From Corynebacterium sp. p3-SID1145 (lineage in GTDB: Bacteria; Actinomycetota; Actinomycetes; Mycobacteriales; Mycobacteriaceae), in contig JALXXC010000010.1 in assembly GCA_025144245.1 (NCBI GenBank), positions 1-64,000 of the forward strand: a DNA stretch of 64,000 nucleotides. The letters run 5' to 3'. The notes under the pieces were generated by a model, which saw only the letters and a program-made list of their open reading frames with translations, searched no databases and was not told where the DNA came from. The number at the start of each line of letters is the position of its first letter. The first letter of the stretch is position 1. The position numbers and the translations under genes were made by a program. Positions 42,887 to 53,262 of the stretch are shown here, one piece after another.

Positions 42887-44239
42887 TCACTTCACCTCCG
42901 GGAAGAAAGGGAAGTCGAGCCTGAATTCCCGTTCCAGGTCGATCAGGCCCGCGACGCACGCTTCGTAGTCGCCGTCGATGTCGTAGGCGTCCAGAATTGC
43001 GTGACCCTTGGCGAAGAACTGCTCACGGTCGCGCTTGAGGCGCTGGATGTCGTCGAGCGTGCATTTCCACCGCGGTGCCGTCGGGGTGGTGTGGCGGGCG
43101 AAGATTCCGTCCGGGTCCACCAGCGCGTAGGTGCCGTCCGCGAAAAGCCATACAATGTCGCCGGTGACCGGGTCGGGCACATAGAACGCACGGCGGTCGG
43201 TTTTGCAGTTGTGATGGTGCTGGCACAGGGAGAACAGGTTGGCCGCCGCGGTCTGTCCACCTTCCTCGTACGGGATGCGGTGGTCGAGCTGGCAGTTCCA
43301 CGCCGGCTGGTCGCACCCCGGGTAGATGCAGGTGCCGTCGCGCCCCTGGACGTATGCGCGCACTGACGGTGGCGGGACGTATCCAGCAACGGTGTGCTCT
43401 TTCGCGGGGCGGATATCGACGACGGTGGTCCCCATGCCGTGCACCATCTCGGTTCCGGCTGCGGTGGTGTGGCCGTAGCCGGGGATGAATGCGGATGCGG
43501 ATTCATCGAGAACTCCGTCTGCGTCAAGCGGCGCGTAGGCGAAAATGGTCACATTCGCCGGTGGGGTGATCGCGCCGGTGAGGAGCTGCACCACGGCTTC
43601 CACCTCGGTGATTTCGTGCTCCTTCGAGGCTTCCCGGATGAATTCCTTGATGGCGGCCATGCTGGTGTGGTCTCCGGACAGGGTCATTCCGGAGGTTCCG
43701 TGAGCGATGCCGTCGTGAAAGGCGAGGTCGTACTGGCCGGGGGCGGCGCTTTCGCGGGCCTTGCGCTTGCGCTTGTCGTGCGCGACGGACGAGTCGATGC
43801 TGCCGATGAGTTTGTGCAGCCGACTGGTCACCCTGTGGGCGCTAGGCAGCTCCTGGTGAGGTTTGTCCGGGGTGAACAGGTCCACGAGCATGTCGTCGAT
43901 GATGTCGTGGATGGACTGGTCGATGTCGTGCCCGAGCATGCCCACGGCGCGGTCGATGGCTTTGAGCCGGGAGAGGTCCAGGCGAGCAGTTTCCTCCTGC
44001 AGCTGTTTGAGGCGCGGCAAGGAGCCGAGCGTCATGTAAGCGTAGACAGCTGCCTTGACCTCGTTGACAGGAATGCCGGTGGCGGTGCGCATGCGGGCCA
44101 TTTCCAAGTCGTGGTCGTGGGAACCGCAGAAACCGTCCTCGGCATAGTGGCGGAACACCGCGTGGTGGGATTTCCTCAGCGCCATCCCCAGAATGGCGTC
44201 GGTGTCGTCCGGATTCTCAGTTTCGAAGAACGGTTCCAT
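42887..44239 (-). CDS. DUF222/13E12-type HNH endonuclease-like protein
   Basis: A 450-residue protein with the helical DUF222 region (about 40-300) and a C-terminal HNH nuclease motif: CIYPGCDQPAWNCQLDHRIPYEEGG, then NLFSLCQHHHNCKT with the zinc Cys pairs, catalytic DH and the final H. These families are abundant in actinobacteria and partly of mobile origin; function is unclear. ATG 44239 has GGAAGGG upstream. A near-consensus LexA box lies ~155 bp before the start. Ends convergent to metG, 7 bp apart. Confidence 0.85.
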   Translation of the reverse strand: MEPFFETENPDDTDAILGMALRKSHHAVFRHYAEDGFCGSHDHDLEMARMRTATGIPVNEVKAAVYAYMTLGSLPRLKQLQEETARLDLSRLKAIDRAVGMLGHDIDQSIHDIIDDMLVDLFTPDKPHQELPSAHRVTSRLHKLIGSIDSSVAHDKRKRKARESAAPGQYDLAFHDGIAHGTSGMTLSGDHTSMAAIKEFIREASKEHEITEVEAVVQLLTGAITPPANVTIFAYAPLDADGVLDESASAFIPGYGHTTAAGTEMVHGMGTTVVDIRPAKEHTVAGYVPPPSVRAYVQGRDGTCIYPGCDQPAWNCQLDHRIPYEEGGQTAAANLFSLCQHHHNCKTDRRAFYVPDPVTGDIVWLFADGTYALVDPDGIFARHTTPTAPRWKCTLDDIQRLKRDREQFFAKGHAILDAYDIDGDYEACVAGLIDLEREFRLDFPFFPEVK

Positions 44240-44380
44240 CGGGCCCCACCCTTCCCGTTTCCGTGATGTGCAGTTGCATTGCTTCCCCCTCAATGACGTA
44301 TGGACTTATGACTTTGTTTTCTAGTCGTGCGAACAGTCTTTCACATGGGGTGAACCAAGCCTGTGGAAATCCGTCCAGAT

Positions 44381-44408
44381 TCGAACAAAGTGTCGAAAAC
44401 ATGTCCGA
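44381..44408 (-). promoter_or_regulatory. Candidate LexA (SOS) boxes upstream of the HNH gene
   Basis: TCGAAAACATGTCCGA (44393-44408) matches the corynebacterial LexA consensus TCGAAMANNTGTTCGA at all but one position. TCGAACAAAGTGTCGA (44381-44396), overlapping it, has an intact left half but a poor right half. The nearest downstream gene is the leftward HNH gene; the other neighbour ends here. Confidence 0.6.
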
Positions 44409-44476
44409 AATGCCAGGTCGTGAGAGAACGGCTTCGAACGCCAGGAAGGATGGGATAGGTGGGAAGGGCGGGAAAG

Positions 44477-44869
44477 TCAGCGCCCCAAGAACTGCTTAAT
44501 GAAGGCGGTCAGCTTCCCTGGTTCGTCGTCTTCGAAGCGGGCGTCCACGACGACCAGGGGAGCGGTGTACATGTCGTGGTCGGGGGAGGTGACGACGAGG
44601 TCGGTGCCGTAGTCGTCGATAAGCAGTTGCCAGGTGAAGCCGTGCTCGCGGATGAACGCGTCGCCGAGCGCGGTGCCGTACATGCGCGCGACGTCGCCGC
44701 GGGAATAGGCGCGGCGGAGGTCGGGTTCGAGGGCGAGATAATCGGTCAAGGTGTCCTCGAAGGAGGCGACGATGTCGTCGAGCGAGCCATTGATGCCTGC
44801 GACGGCGGCTTCCGCCAGATCGCGGTCGAGCTGGGAGCGGGTGGCGGCGTCGATGTCGTGGAACTTCAT
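44477..44869 (-). CDS. DUF3806-type protein of unknown function
   Basis: A 130-residue soluble protein. The pattern MYGTALGDAFIREHGFTWQLLIDDYGTDLVV matches DUF3806, a short domain of unknown function, and is followed by an acidic C-terminus. No active-site motif is evident. ATG 44869 is chosen because TATCCT (44882-44877) lies 7 nt upstream, giving a leaderless start. Divergent from tatD with overlapping promoters. Confidence 0.7.
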   Translation of the reverse strand: MKFHDIDAATRSQLDRDLAEAAVAGINGSLDDIVASFEDTLTDYLALEPDLRRAYSRGDVARMYGTALGDAFIREHGFTWQLLIDDYGTDLVVTSPDHDMYTAPLVVVDARFEDDEPGKLTAFIKQFLGR

Positions 44870-44876
44870 GCGCCCG

Positions 44877-44886
44877 AGGATAGGCT
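44877..44886. promoter_or_regulatory. Overlapping divergent -10 elements (DUF3806 gene and tatD)
   Basis: Minus-strand TATCCT (44882-44877) and plus-strand TAGGCT (44881-44886) share two base pairs. Each lies exactly 7 nt before its start codon. Only 24 bp separate the two coding regions. Confidence 0.55.
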
Positions 44887-44893
44887 GGAACGC

Positions 44894-45730
44894 ATGTCGA
44901 AGAAGAAACCGCGTCCCACGCCCGTTCCGGCCGAGCGAATTGCCGGGCTTATCGACGCCCACACGCACCTCGCCTCAGCCAATGCCCGCACCGAAGCTGA
45001 AGTCGGGGAGATGGTGCGCAGGGCGGTGGATGCGGGCGTCGAAAAGCTCTGCACTGTCGGTGACGGGCTCGACGAAGCTGAGCTCGCGTTGCAGGCCGCG
45101 CACTTCGATGAGCGCGTGTTCGCGGCGTGCGCGATCCACCCGACGCGGGCGGGCGAGCTGGACGGGGCGGCGCGTGAGCGGCTGACAGAAATGGCCGCCG
45201 ACGAGCGGTGCGTGGCGGTGGGGGAGACCGGTATCGACACCTACTGGATCAAGCATGATCCCGAGGGGACCGCGCCGCTCGACGTGCAGGAGGAGGCGTT
45301 CCGCTGGCACATTCAACTGGCCGTTGATTCGGGCAAGGCGCTGATGATCCACAACCGCGAAGGCGATGAGGAAATGATGCGGATTCTCGCTGATTCCCCG
45401 CGTCCCGAACATGTCATGCTGCACTGCTTTTCTTCGCCTGTCGACGTCGCCCGCGAGGCCATCGACCGCGGCTACGTCCTGTCTTTCGCAGGGAACGTGA
45501 CCTTCAAGCGAAACGACGGGCTGCGCGAAGCTGCGGCACTTGCCCCAGTCGGCCAGCTGCTGATCGAGACGGATGCGCCTTATATGACGCCGGAACCGTT
45601 CCGCGGCGCGCGCAACGAACCGTCCCTGATCGGGCACACCGCGAAAGTGGTGGCTGAAGCTCGGGGAATGGCAGTGGGGGATCTCGCGCAGGAGGTCAAC
45701 GCCACCTTCGGGCGCATCTTCGGAGTGTGA
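44894..45730 (+). CDS. tatD: TatD-family metal-dependent DNase/hydrolase
   Basis: A 278-residue TIM-barrel hydrolase. The metal ligands are visible: LIDAHTHL (HxH), GETGIDTYW (Glu), MIHNREGD, MLHCFSS and LIETDAPYMTPEP (Asp). TatD proteins are 3'-5' exonucleases acting in DNA repair and RNA turnover. ATG 44894 lies 7 nt from TAGGCT; the open frame further upstream runs antisense to the DUF3806 gene. Next in order are rpf, ksgA and ispE, as in mycobacteria. Confidence 0.93.
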   Translation: MSKKKPRPTPVPAERIAGLIDAHTHLASANARTEAEVGEMVRRAVDAGVEKLCTVGDGLDEAELALQAAHFDERVFAACAIHPTRAGELDGAARERLTEMAADERCVAVGETGIDTYWIKHDPEGTAPLDVQEEAFRWHIQLAVDSGKALMIHNREGDEEMMRILADSPRPEHVMLHCFSSPVDVAREAIDRGYVLSFAGNVTFKRNDGLREAAALAPVGQLLIETDAPYMTPEPFRGARNEPSLIGHTAKVVAEARGMAVGDLAQEVNATFGRIFGV

Positions 45731-45883
45731 CATAGCACACGTTAGCGTTGTTGCTGATGGCCGGTGGCACAGGGGCCAGCGGTGGCGGATGTGGTGTTTG
45801 TGGTTGCCGACCCAACGAATTTCTGGTCTCCGAGCGATCTTTACCGTATTGTTACATGAGTTCTTGATTCCCTTCCCCAGTGA

Positions 45884-47020
<1,137 letters not shown>

Positions 47021-47031
47021 CCTCGAAGGGC

Positions 47032-47907
47032 ATGACAAGCCCCGACATCCAGTTGCTCGGCCCGGTGGAGATCCGGGCCCTCGCTGACGAGCTCGGGGTC
47101 ACCCCGACGAAGAAACTGGGTCAGAATTTCGTCCACGACCCCAACACGGTGCGCCGCATCGTGGCGGCGGCGGACATCTCCGGCGAAGACACCGTCCTCG
47201 AGGTTGGACCGGGGCTGGGATCGCTCACCCTCGGCCTGCTCGAAGTGGGCTGCAGTGTCGCGGCCGTGGAGATCGATTCGCGCTTAGCTCAGCGCCTGCC
47301 TGAGACGGTCGCGCAGTTCGCGCCCGAGGTGGCGGGCAACCTCGATGTGCTCAACGCGGACGCGTTGAAAGTCTCCCGCGGAGACATTCCGGAGCCGACG
47401 GCACTCGTGGCGAATTTGCCCTACAACGTCGCTGTTCCTGTCCTGCTGCACCTACTCGAGGAATTCCCCGGCATCCGCCGCGTGCTGGTGATGGTTCAGC
47501 TCGAGGTCGCCGACCGCCTGGCGGCGGGGCCAGGTTCGAAAATCTACGGTGTGCCCAGCGTCAAAGCGGCCTTTTACGGGGACGTGCGCAAGGCAGGCAA
47601 TATCGGTAAGAACGTCTTCTGGCCTGCGCCCAACATCGAATCGGGGCTCGTGCGCATCGACATCCACGATAAGGGCTGGCCGCTCTCGTTGCGCGGCCGC
47701 GTTTTTCCGCTTATCGACGCAGCCTTCGCTCAGCGCCGCAAGACCCTCCGCGCCTGCTTGAGCGGGATCTACGGCTCAGGTGCTGCCGCCGAGGAAGCGT
47801 TGCGTGCCGCGGGTATTGACCCGCAGCTGCGTGGCGAGAAGCTCGCAGTCGAAGATTTCGTGCGGCTGGCGGAAGTGGGCGAAGGGAGCGGGGTGAGCGA
47901 GAAATGA
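47032..47907 (+). CDS. ksgA: 16S rRNA dimethyladenosine transferase
   Basis: A 291-residue enzyme dimethylating A1518/A1519 in 16S rRNA. Motifs: [28 protein letters not shown] (SAM loop), [12 protein letters not shown], and [17 protein letters not shown] (NLPY catalytic motif). ATG 47032 is preferred: TAACCT, beginning at the rpf stop codon, lies 8 nt upstream, and GAAGGG is also present. Overlaps ispE by 4 nt. Confidence 0.96.
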   Translation: MTSPDIQLLGPVEIRALADELGVTPTKKLGQNFVHDPNTVRRIVAAADISGEDTVLEVGPGLGSLTLGLLEVGCSVAAVEIDSRLAQRLPETVAQFAPEVAGNLDVLNADALKVSRGDIPEPTALVANLPYNVAVPVLLHLLEEFPGIRRVLVMVQLEVADRLAAGPGSKIYGVPSVKAAFYGDVRKAGNIGKNVFWPAPNIESGLVRIDIHDKGWPLSLRGRVFPLIDAAFAQRRKTLRACLSGIYGSGAAAEEALRAAGIDPQLRGEKLAVEDFVRLAEVGEGSGVSEK

Positions 47908-48899
47908 AATTCACCGCACGCGCGAACGGCAAGGTGAATCTCCACCTCGGGGTGGGAGAGGTACGCAGCGACGGCTACCACGACCTGTCCACCGTTTTTA
48001 TGGCGGTGGACCGGCCCGAGACGGTCACGTTGACGACTCTCCAGGGCGAAGTGGAAAAGCACTCGGATGCGTCCCCGTTGAGCTTCATCACAGAGATGCG
48101 CACCACCTACCACGTGCAGGAACCGGACGAAGACCTGGATACGCCGAAGAACCTGGCGTGGAAGGCCGTGGATTCCATCTGCACCGGCTACATGGGCATT
48201 CTCGCGCAGGATATGTCGCGGGAGGACATCAAACCGGACCTGCCACCTATGAGGCTGGACATCGACAAGACGGTGCCGGTCGCCGGCGGCATGGCCGGCG
48301 GGTCGGCGGACGCTGCTGCGGCCGTGGAGGCGATCCGGGCCCTCATCACCCACTACGACAGGCCGCTTCCCGACGAGCTGTTCAACTATCTTGTGCCGGC
48401 ACTTGGGGCGGACGTGCCCTTCGCCCAGATGGGTGGCATCGCGCTGGGAACCGGCCGCGGGGACTCACTCGTGCCCATGATGGGGCGGGGGAAATACTGG
48501 TTCGCTTTCCTGAACCCGAAGGTCGGCCTGTCCACGAAAGCGGTGTTCGAGAAGCTGGACGATCTCCGCTTCAACTACGCCTCCATGGTCCCGCACATGG
48601 ACACCACCACACTGTCGCGGGCACTCGTCTCCGGAGACCCACAGCTGGTGGGGGCCGCCATGCACAACGACCTGGAGGCTGCGGCACTGGCGCTGCGGCC
48701 GTCGTTGCAGCAACTCATTCATGATGCCGAGGATGCCGGCGCGATCCGCGCAATGGTGTCCGGTTCAGGCCCGACCGTCGCGGCGCTGTGCGCGGACGAG
48801 GAGGGGGCGGGGGCTGTCGTCGATAAGCTTGCGTCCGAGAGCGTGGAAGCGTTCGTCGCGCACGGACCTGTTGGCGGGGCGGCGTTGCTCCGACCCTAG
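47904..48899 (+). CDS. ispE: 4-diphosphocytidyl-2-C-methyl-D-erythritol kinase
   Basis: A 331-residue GHMP kinase of the MEP isoprenoid pathway, coupled to ksgA (ATGA). Motifs: [37 protein letters not shown] (phosphate loop) and [11 protein letters not shown]. It has an extra ~30-residue loop between the sugar- and ATP-binding halves (about 50-90). It also contains the TAGAAT -10 of the next gene at its stop codon. Confidence 0.96.
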   Translation: MKFTARANGKVNLHLGVGEVRSDGYHDLSTVFMAVDRPETVTLTTLQGEVEKHSDASPLSFITEMRTTYHVQEPDEDLDTPKNLAWKAVDSICTGYMGILAQDMSREDIKPDLPPMRLDIDKTVPVAGGMAGGSADAAAAVEAIRALITHYDRPLPDELFNYLVPALGADVPFAQMGGIALGTGRGDSLVPMMGRGKYWFAFLNPKVGLSTKAVFEKLDDLRFNYASMVPHMDTTTLSRALVSGDPQLVGAAMHNDLEAAALALRPSLQQLIHDAEDAGAIRAMVSGSGPTVAALCADEEGAGAVVDKLASESVEAFVAHGPVGGAALLRP

Positions 48900-48902
48900 A
48901 AT
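48897..48902 (+). promoter_or_regulatory. -10 element (TAGAAT) of the ABC-F gene on the ispE stop
   Basis: TAGAAT begins with the ispE stop codon and ends 10 nt before ATG 48913, so the mRNA would have a leader of only 3-4 nt. Confidence 0.4.
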
Positions 48903-48912
48903 GGCCCCCATC

Positions 48913-50712
48913 ATGGCGAACCTGATCAACCTGGAAAATGTGTCCAAGACGTGGGGCCTGAAGACCCTGCTGGATGGAGTGTCGCTTGGTGTGCAGACCG
49001 GCGACCGTATCGGCGTTGTGGGGCTCAACGGCGGCGGCAAGACCACGCTGCTGGAGGTGCTCACCGGCATCGAGCCGCCGGACGAGGGGCGCGTTTCCCA
49101 CACGAACGGGCTGCGCATGGCGGTGGTGACGCAGCGCTTCACGCTCCCGGACGACGTGACTGTCGGCCAGGCGGTTGTGGAGCCGCTCGGTCTGGAAGTC
49201 TTTGAATGGGCGTCGAATGCGAAGGTGCGCGAAGTGCTCGCGGGCACGGGCGTGGCGGAGCTGGGCCTGGACACTCCGGTGGGGAACCTCTCCGGCGGTG
49301 AGCGGCGCCGGGTGAACCTCGCGGCGGCGCTCGTGCAGGACCTGGATTTGATCGTGCTCGACGAGCCGACGAACCACCTGGACGTGGAAGGCGTGCAGTG
49401 GCTTGCCGACCACCTGCTCAAGCGCAAGGTCGCCATCGTGGTTGTCACGCACGACCGCTGGTTCCTCGACACCGTCGCCACTCTGACCTGGGAGGTCCAT
49501 GACGGAAAAGTCGACGTGTACGAGGGCGGCTACAACGACTGGACCTTCGCCCGTGCGGAGCGCGCCCGGCAGGCGGACGCGATCGAGCAACGCCGTCAGA
49601 ATCTCGCGCGCAAGGAGCTCGCGTGGCTGCGGCGCGGAGCACCCGCCCGTACATCGAAACCGCGCTACCGGATCGAGGCGGCGGAGGCCCTCATCGCCGA
49701 CGTGCCGGCACCGCGCGACACGGTGGAACTCATGGCGTTCTCCAAGCAGCGCCAAGGCCGCGTCGTTGTGGAGCTGGAGGACGCGCGGATTGAATCCCCC
49801 GACGGCCGCACGCTCGTCGACCACTTGACGTGGCGGCTCGCGCCGGGCGAGCGCATCGGTCTCGTCGGCGTGAACGGCTCCGGTAAGACGACCCTGCTGC
49901 GCACCATCGCCGGGGACTACCCGCTCGCCGCGGGAAAGCGGATCGAGGGGCAGACAACGAAGATCGGGTGGCTGCGTCAGGAGCTGGACGACCTCGACCC
50001 GTCGCGCCGTGTGATCGACGCGGTCGAAGACGTGGCCACCTACATCACGCTGGGGAAGAAGGAGATGTCCGCGTCCCAACTGGCAGAGCGCCTCGGATTC
50101 TCCCCGAAGCGGCAGCGAACTCCGGTGGGAGATCTCTCAGGGGGCGAGCGGCGCCGCCTGCAGCTGACCCGCGTGCTCATGAGCGAGCCGAATGTGCTGC
50201 TTCTCGACGAGCCGACCAACGACCTCGACATCGACACCCTCCAGGAACTCGAGAACCTGCTCGACTCGTGGCCGGGAACGCTGGTGGTGATTTCGCACGA
50301 CCGCTACCTGATCGAGCGCATTGCCGACGTCACCTACGCGTTGTTCGGCGACGGGGCACTGACGAACTTGCCGGGCGGGATCGAGCAGTATCTCGAGCGC
50401 AGGAAAGCTATGTCGGAGGATTCCGGGGTGCTCGACCTCGGGGACACGGCGCCGAAGGAGAAGCCCGCGGACGCACTCAGCGGGCAGGAGCGGCGTGAAC
50501 TGACCAAGAAGATGAAGTCCCTCGACCGCAAGATGGAGAAGCTCGACGAGGAAGCGGCCGCGCTCGAAGCGGAAATTACCGCGATGTCGGGGGAGGAAGC
50601 CCCTGACTTCCAGGCGATCGGCGCGAAGACAGGGCATGTCGCGGAGTTGCGCGCTCGGCGCGAGGAGCTCGAATTGGAGTGGCTCGACCTCGGTGAACGG
50701 CTGGAAGGCTGA
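48913..50712 (+). CDS. ABC-F family ATPase (Uup-like)
   Basis: A 599-residue duplicated ABC ATPase without membrane domain. First half: GLNGGGKTTLLE, LSGGERRRVNLA, LIVLDEPTNHLD; second half: GVNGSGKTTLLR, LSGGERRRLQLT, VLLLDEPTNDLD. A linker with paired helices joins them, and a C-terminal coiled coil (about 530-595) resembles Uup. ABC-F proteins act on the ribosome or, for Uup, in DNA and translation homeostasis. ATG 48913 is preferred over ATG 48901, which overlaps the -10. Confidence 0.92.
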   Translation: MANLINLENVSKTWGLKTLLDGVSLGVQTGDRIGVVGLNGGGKTTLLEVLTGIEPPDEGRVSHTNGLRMAVVTQRFTLPDDVTVGQAVVEPLGLEVFEWASNAKVREVLAGTGVAELGLDTPVGNLSGGERRRVNLAAALVQDLDLIVLDEPTNHLDVEGVQWLADHLLKRKVAIVVVTHDRWFLDTVATLTWEVHDGKVDVYEGGYNDWTFARAERARQADAIEQRRQNLARKELAWLRRGAPARTSKPRYRIEAAEALIADVPAPRDTVELMAFSKQRQGRVVVELEDARIESPDGRTLVDHLTWRLAPGERIGLVGVNGSGKTTLLRTIAGDYPLAAGKRIEGQTTKIGWLRQELDDLDPSRRVIDAVEDVATYITLGKKEMSASQLAERLGFSPKRQRTPVGDLSGGERRRLQLTRVLMSEPNVLLLDEPTNDLDIDTLQELENLLDSWPGTLVVISHDRYLIERIADVTYALFGDGALTNLPGGIEQYLERRKAMSEDSGVLDLGDTAPKEKPADALSGQERRELTKKMKSLDRKMEKLDEEAAALEAEITAMSGEEAPDFQAIGAKTGHVAELRARREELELEWLDLGERLEG

Positions 50713-50784
50713 TCCGGACTAGACTTTTGGGAAAAATAGTTCAAAATCCAAAAATAAAGCTTAGTTCTCTGTACCGTTTCCGCC

Positions 50785-52818
50785 ATGGGGAACATGGTGA
50801 GCTCAGTCACAAAAGGATTCAATTTCACGCGCCGCACGTTCTTGGCTGGGACGGGACTCGCCGCCGCGACAGCGGCGATGGGGGTGCCGCGGGCGAGGGG
50901 CCAGGAGGCCGTGCTCACTGTCGGCCGCGGTATGGCGGACATGACAGGTGAGCCGCTGGGCGCAGGAATGAATGGCTATGCGGTGATGAAGCAGTCCACG
51001 ACCGGGATCCGCTTCCGCCAGTTCGCCCGCGCCTTCATCTTCGAGGACGCCCAAGGCACCAGCAGCGTGTTCGTCATCGCGGAGATGGGCTTGATGTTCC
51101 AGTCGATTCAGTTGGAAGTGCTGCGCCGCCTGCGCGAGTTATTTGGCGGCAAATACAACGAGTCGAACGTGTTCATCACCGCCACCCACACCCACGTCGG
51201 CCCCGGCGGCACGTCCGGCCACCTCATGGTGGACCTGACCACGCTGGGCTTCCGCCCCGTCACTTTCGAAGCGACAGTCCAAGGGATCGTCGAGGCTGTC
51301 GAGAGAGCGCACGCGGACAAGCAGCCGTCGAACCTGCGCCTGGTGCGCGGCGAAGTGAAGGACGCGGGCGCGAACCGCTCGTTCCAGGCGTTCAAGCGCA
51401 ACCCGGTAGAAGAACTCCGCGCGTTTCCGAACGGAGTGAACCCGGAAAGCTTGACGCTTTTTATCAGCCGTGGCGGCAAGGACGTCGGCCTGATCAACTG
51501 GTACGGCCTGCATGCCACGAGCTTCGGCCACGAGCACACGCTTATCGACGGCGACCATAAAGGCTGGCCCTCATGGCGCATGGAAACGGAGCGCGGAGTT
51601 ATTCACCGAGATGTCGAGGACCCGCCATTCGTCGCTGCTTTCGCTGCTTCACCCCAGGGCGATATCACTCCGAATGCGGGGCTGGAGCCCAAAACGGGGC
51701 CGGGCTACGAGGACGAGGCGAAGTCCGCGCAGATCCTCGGCGACCGGCAGATCGACGCAACCGAAGGGCGGCTGGTGGATATCTCTACCGGTGGAGCGAG
51801 GGTGAGGAACCGACACCAGTGGGTGGACATGAGGGACATCAAGATCCGCGGAGAGTTCACGCCCGACGGCACAGAACAGCGCACAGGCCCGGCGATCCTC
51901 GGCGCGGCTTTCGCAGCGTCCAGCCAGGAAGACGGCGGCGGCTTGGAGGTGCCCATCTTCAACGAGGGGGAGCGGGGCGGCACTCCTTGGGTGAAAGAAC
52001 TGAATAATGTCACGGTCCCCGACGACTGGAAGGAGATCCACGGAGCAAAGGAGATGCTGCTGCCGCTGGGCTACGTCGACGGCATGATCCAGCAGGTGCT
52101 GATGTTCTCCATCACGCAAATTGCGGGCCTGACCATCATCACGAACTCAATGGAGCCGACCTCGATGGCCGGCTACCGCATGCGCAAACGTGTGGCCGAG
52201 GTGCTCGGGGTGCCGTTGGAGACCGTCGTGTGCCAGGGCTACACCAGCGGGTACGCCCACTATGTGGCCACGCCGGAGGAATACGACAACCAGGACTACG
52301 AAGGTGGCGCCACTATCTTCGGACGCCACGAGCTGTGCGCCATGGTGCAGGTCTACGGCGGGCTGGCGGTATCCCTGCGTGACGAGTCCCAGGTCGATCC
52401 AGGTGCGCCTGCCGGCGACCTGACCGGCTGGATCCCGAAGTCGCTTTCTGGTCTGCCGGGGATTGACCGGCCAGCCTGGGGCAAGCGCTTCGGCGACGTG
52501 ATCACCGCGACCGAACAGGTCAAAGCAGGGGATACTGCGTCAGTGACGTTCTCGTTTGCCAACCCCAATTCGGATCTGCGCCGCGGAGTCGGCTACCACA
52601 CCATCACGGATGCGTCAGGCGAGATCGTGGCGGATGATTTCCACTCGAGCACGATCATCGAATTCGTGAAGAACGCCGACGTGGTCAACGCCCGCATTTC
52701 CCGGAACACGGAAGGCGTTGCTCCCGGGGCGTACAGGGTGGCGGTCTCCGGTGTGTCCCGCGATATCGGCGGCTCGCTTACCCCGTTTACCGGCAGCACG
52801 GAAGTGAGAGTGGTTTAG
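50785..52818 (+). CDS. Tat-exported neutral/alkaline ceramidase
   Basis: A 677-residue protein. A Tat signal is present (R16-R17-T-F-L-A-G, then Ala-rich h-region). The neutral ceramidase fold follows: zinc His in TATHTHVGPGG and in NWYGLHATSFGHEH, Glu in NSMEPTSMAGYRMRK, and Tyr in YVATPEEYDNQDYEGG. The nucleophile motif, normally GDVSPN with catalytic Ser, reads GDITPN with Thr295. A C-terminal beta-sandwich (from about 560) completes the family architecture. It would hydrolyse ceramide outside the cell, consistent with a skin or host niche. TACCGT lies 7 nt before ATG. Confidence 0.88.
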   Translation: MGNMVSSVTKGFNFTRRTFLAGTGLAAATAAMGVPRARGQEAVLTVGRGMADMTGEPLGAGMNGYAVMKQSTTGIRFRQFARAFIFEDAQGTSSVFVIAEMGLMFQSIQLEVLRRLRELFGGKYNESNVFITATHTHVGPGGTSGHLMVDLTTLGFRPVTFEATVQGIVEAVERAHADKQPSNLRLVRGEVKDAGANRSFQAFKRNPVEELRAFPNGVNPESLTLFISRGGKDVGLINWYGLHATSFGHEHTLIDGDHKGWPSWRMETERGVIHRDVEDPPFVAAFAASPQGDITPNAGLEPKTGPGYEDEAKSAQILGDRQIDATEGRLVDISTGGARVRNRHQWVDMRDIKIRGEFTPDGTEQRTGPAILGAAFAASSQEDGGGLEVPIFNEGERGGTPWVKELNNVTVPDDWKEIHGAKEMLLPLGYVDGMIQQVLMFSITQIAGLTIITNSMEPTSMAGYRMRKRVAEVLGVPLETVVCQGYTSGYAHYVATPEEYDNQDYEGGATIFGRHELCAMVQVYGGLAVSLRDESQVDPGAPAGDLTGWIPKSLSGLPGIDRPAWGKRFGDVITATEQVKAGDTASVTFSFANPNSDLRRGVGYHTITDASGEIVADDFHSSTIIEFVKNADVVNARISRNTEGVAPGAYRVAVSGVSRDIGGSLTPFTGSTEVRVV

Positions 52819-52835
52819 CTCGTAGACTGGGGTCC

Positions 52836-53156
52836 ATGATTTTGATCAACGTCCGTTTCCGTCCCCTGCCCGAGAACACCGAGAATTTCCGCGAGCTCGT
52901 CGCCGAGTTCACGGAGGCCTCCCGCGCGGAAGAGGGCAACCTCTTCTTCGAGTGGTACCGCAACACCGACGACCCGCGCGAGTACATCCTGGTCGAAGCC
53001 TTCAAGGATGATGCTGCGGAAGCACATGTGAATTCGGAACACTTCAAGGCGGCGCAGGAACTGTTCCCGCAGATTCTGGAGAAAACCCCAGACATCATCA
53101 ACACCCCGATCGATGGCAAGACGGAGTGGGACGAGATGGCGGAGTTCCAAGTTTAG
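52836..53156 (+). CDS. YgiN-like putative quinol monooxygenase
   Basis: A 106-residue ABM-fold protein: MILINVRFRPLPENTENFRELV, then EEGNLFFEWYRNTDDPREYILVEAFKD, typical of YgiN-type proteins. Such small dimers act on quinols or lipid-derived substrates. It lacks the Asn/Trp/His haem set of the MhuD-like gene in this window. TAGACT (52823-52828) lies 7 nt before ATG 52836, so it may be transcribed independently of the ceramidase gene despite the 17-bp gap. Confidence 0.82.
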   Translation: MILINVRFRPLPENTENFRELVAEFTEASRAEEGNLFFEWYRNTDDPREYILVEAFKDDAAEAHVNSEHFKAAQELFPQILEKTPDIINTPIDGKTEWDEMAEFQV

Positions 53157-53262
53157 CCACCCCGCGTTTTCTAGGTCAGAGGATTCATTCCCGCATCGGT
53201 TCGCTGGCCCCTTAAACTGTGCGCAGTATTTGAACTAGATCTGCTTAGGAAAGGGAGGGCCT

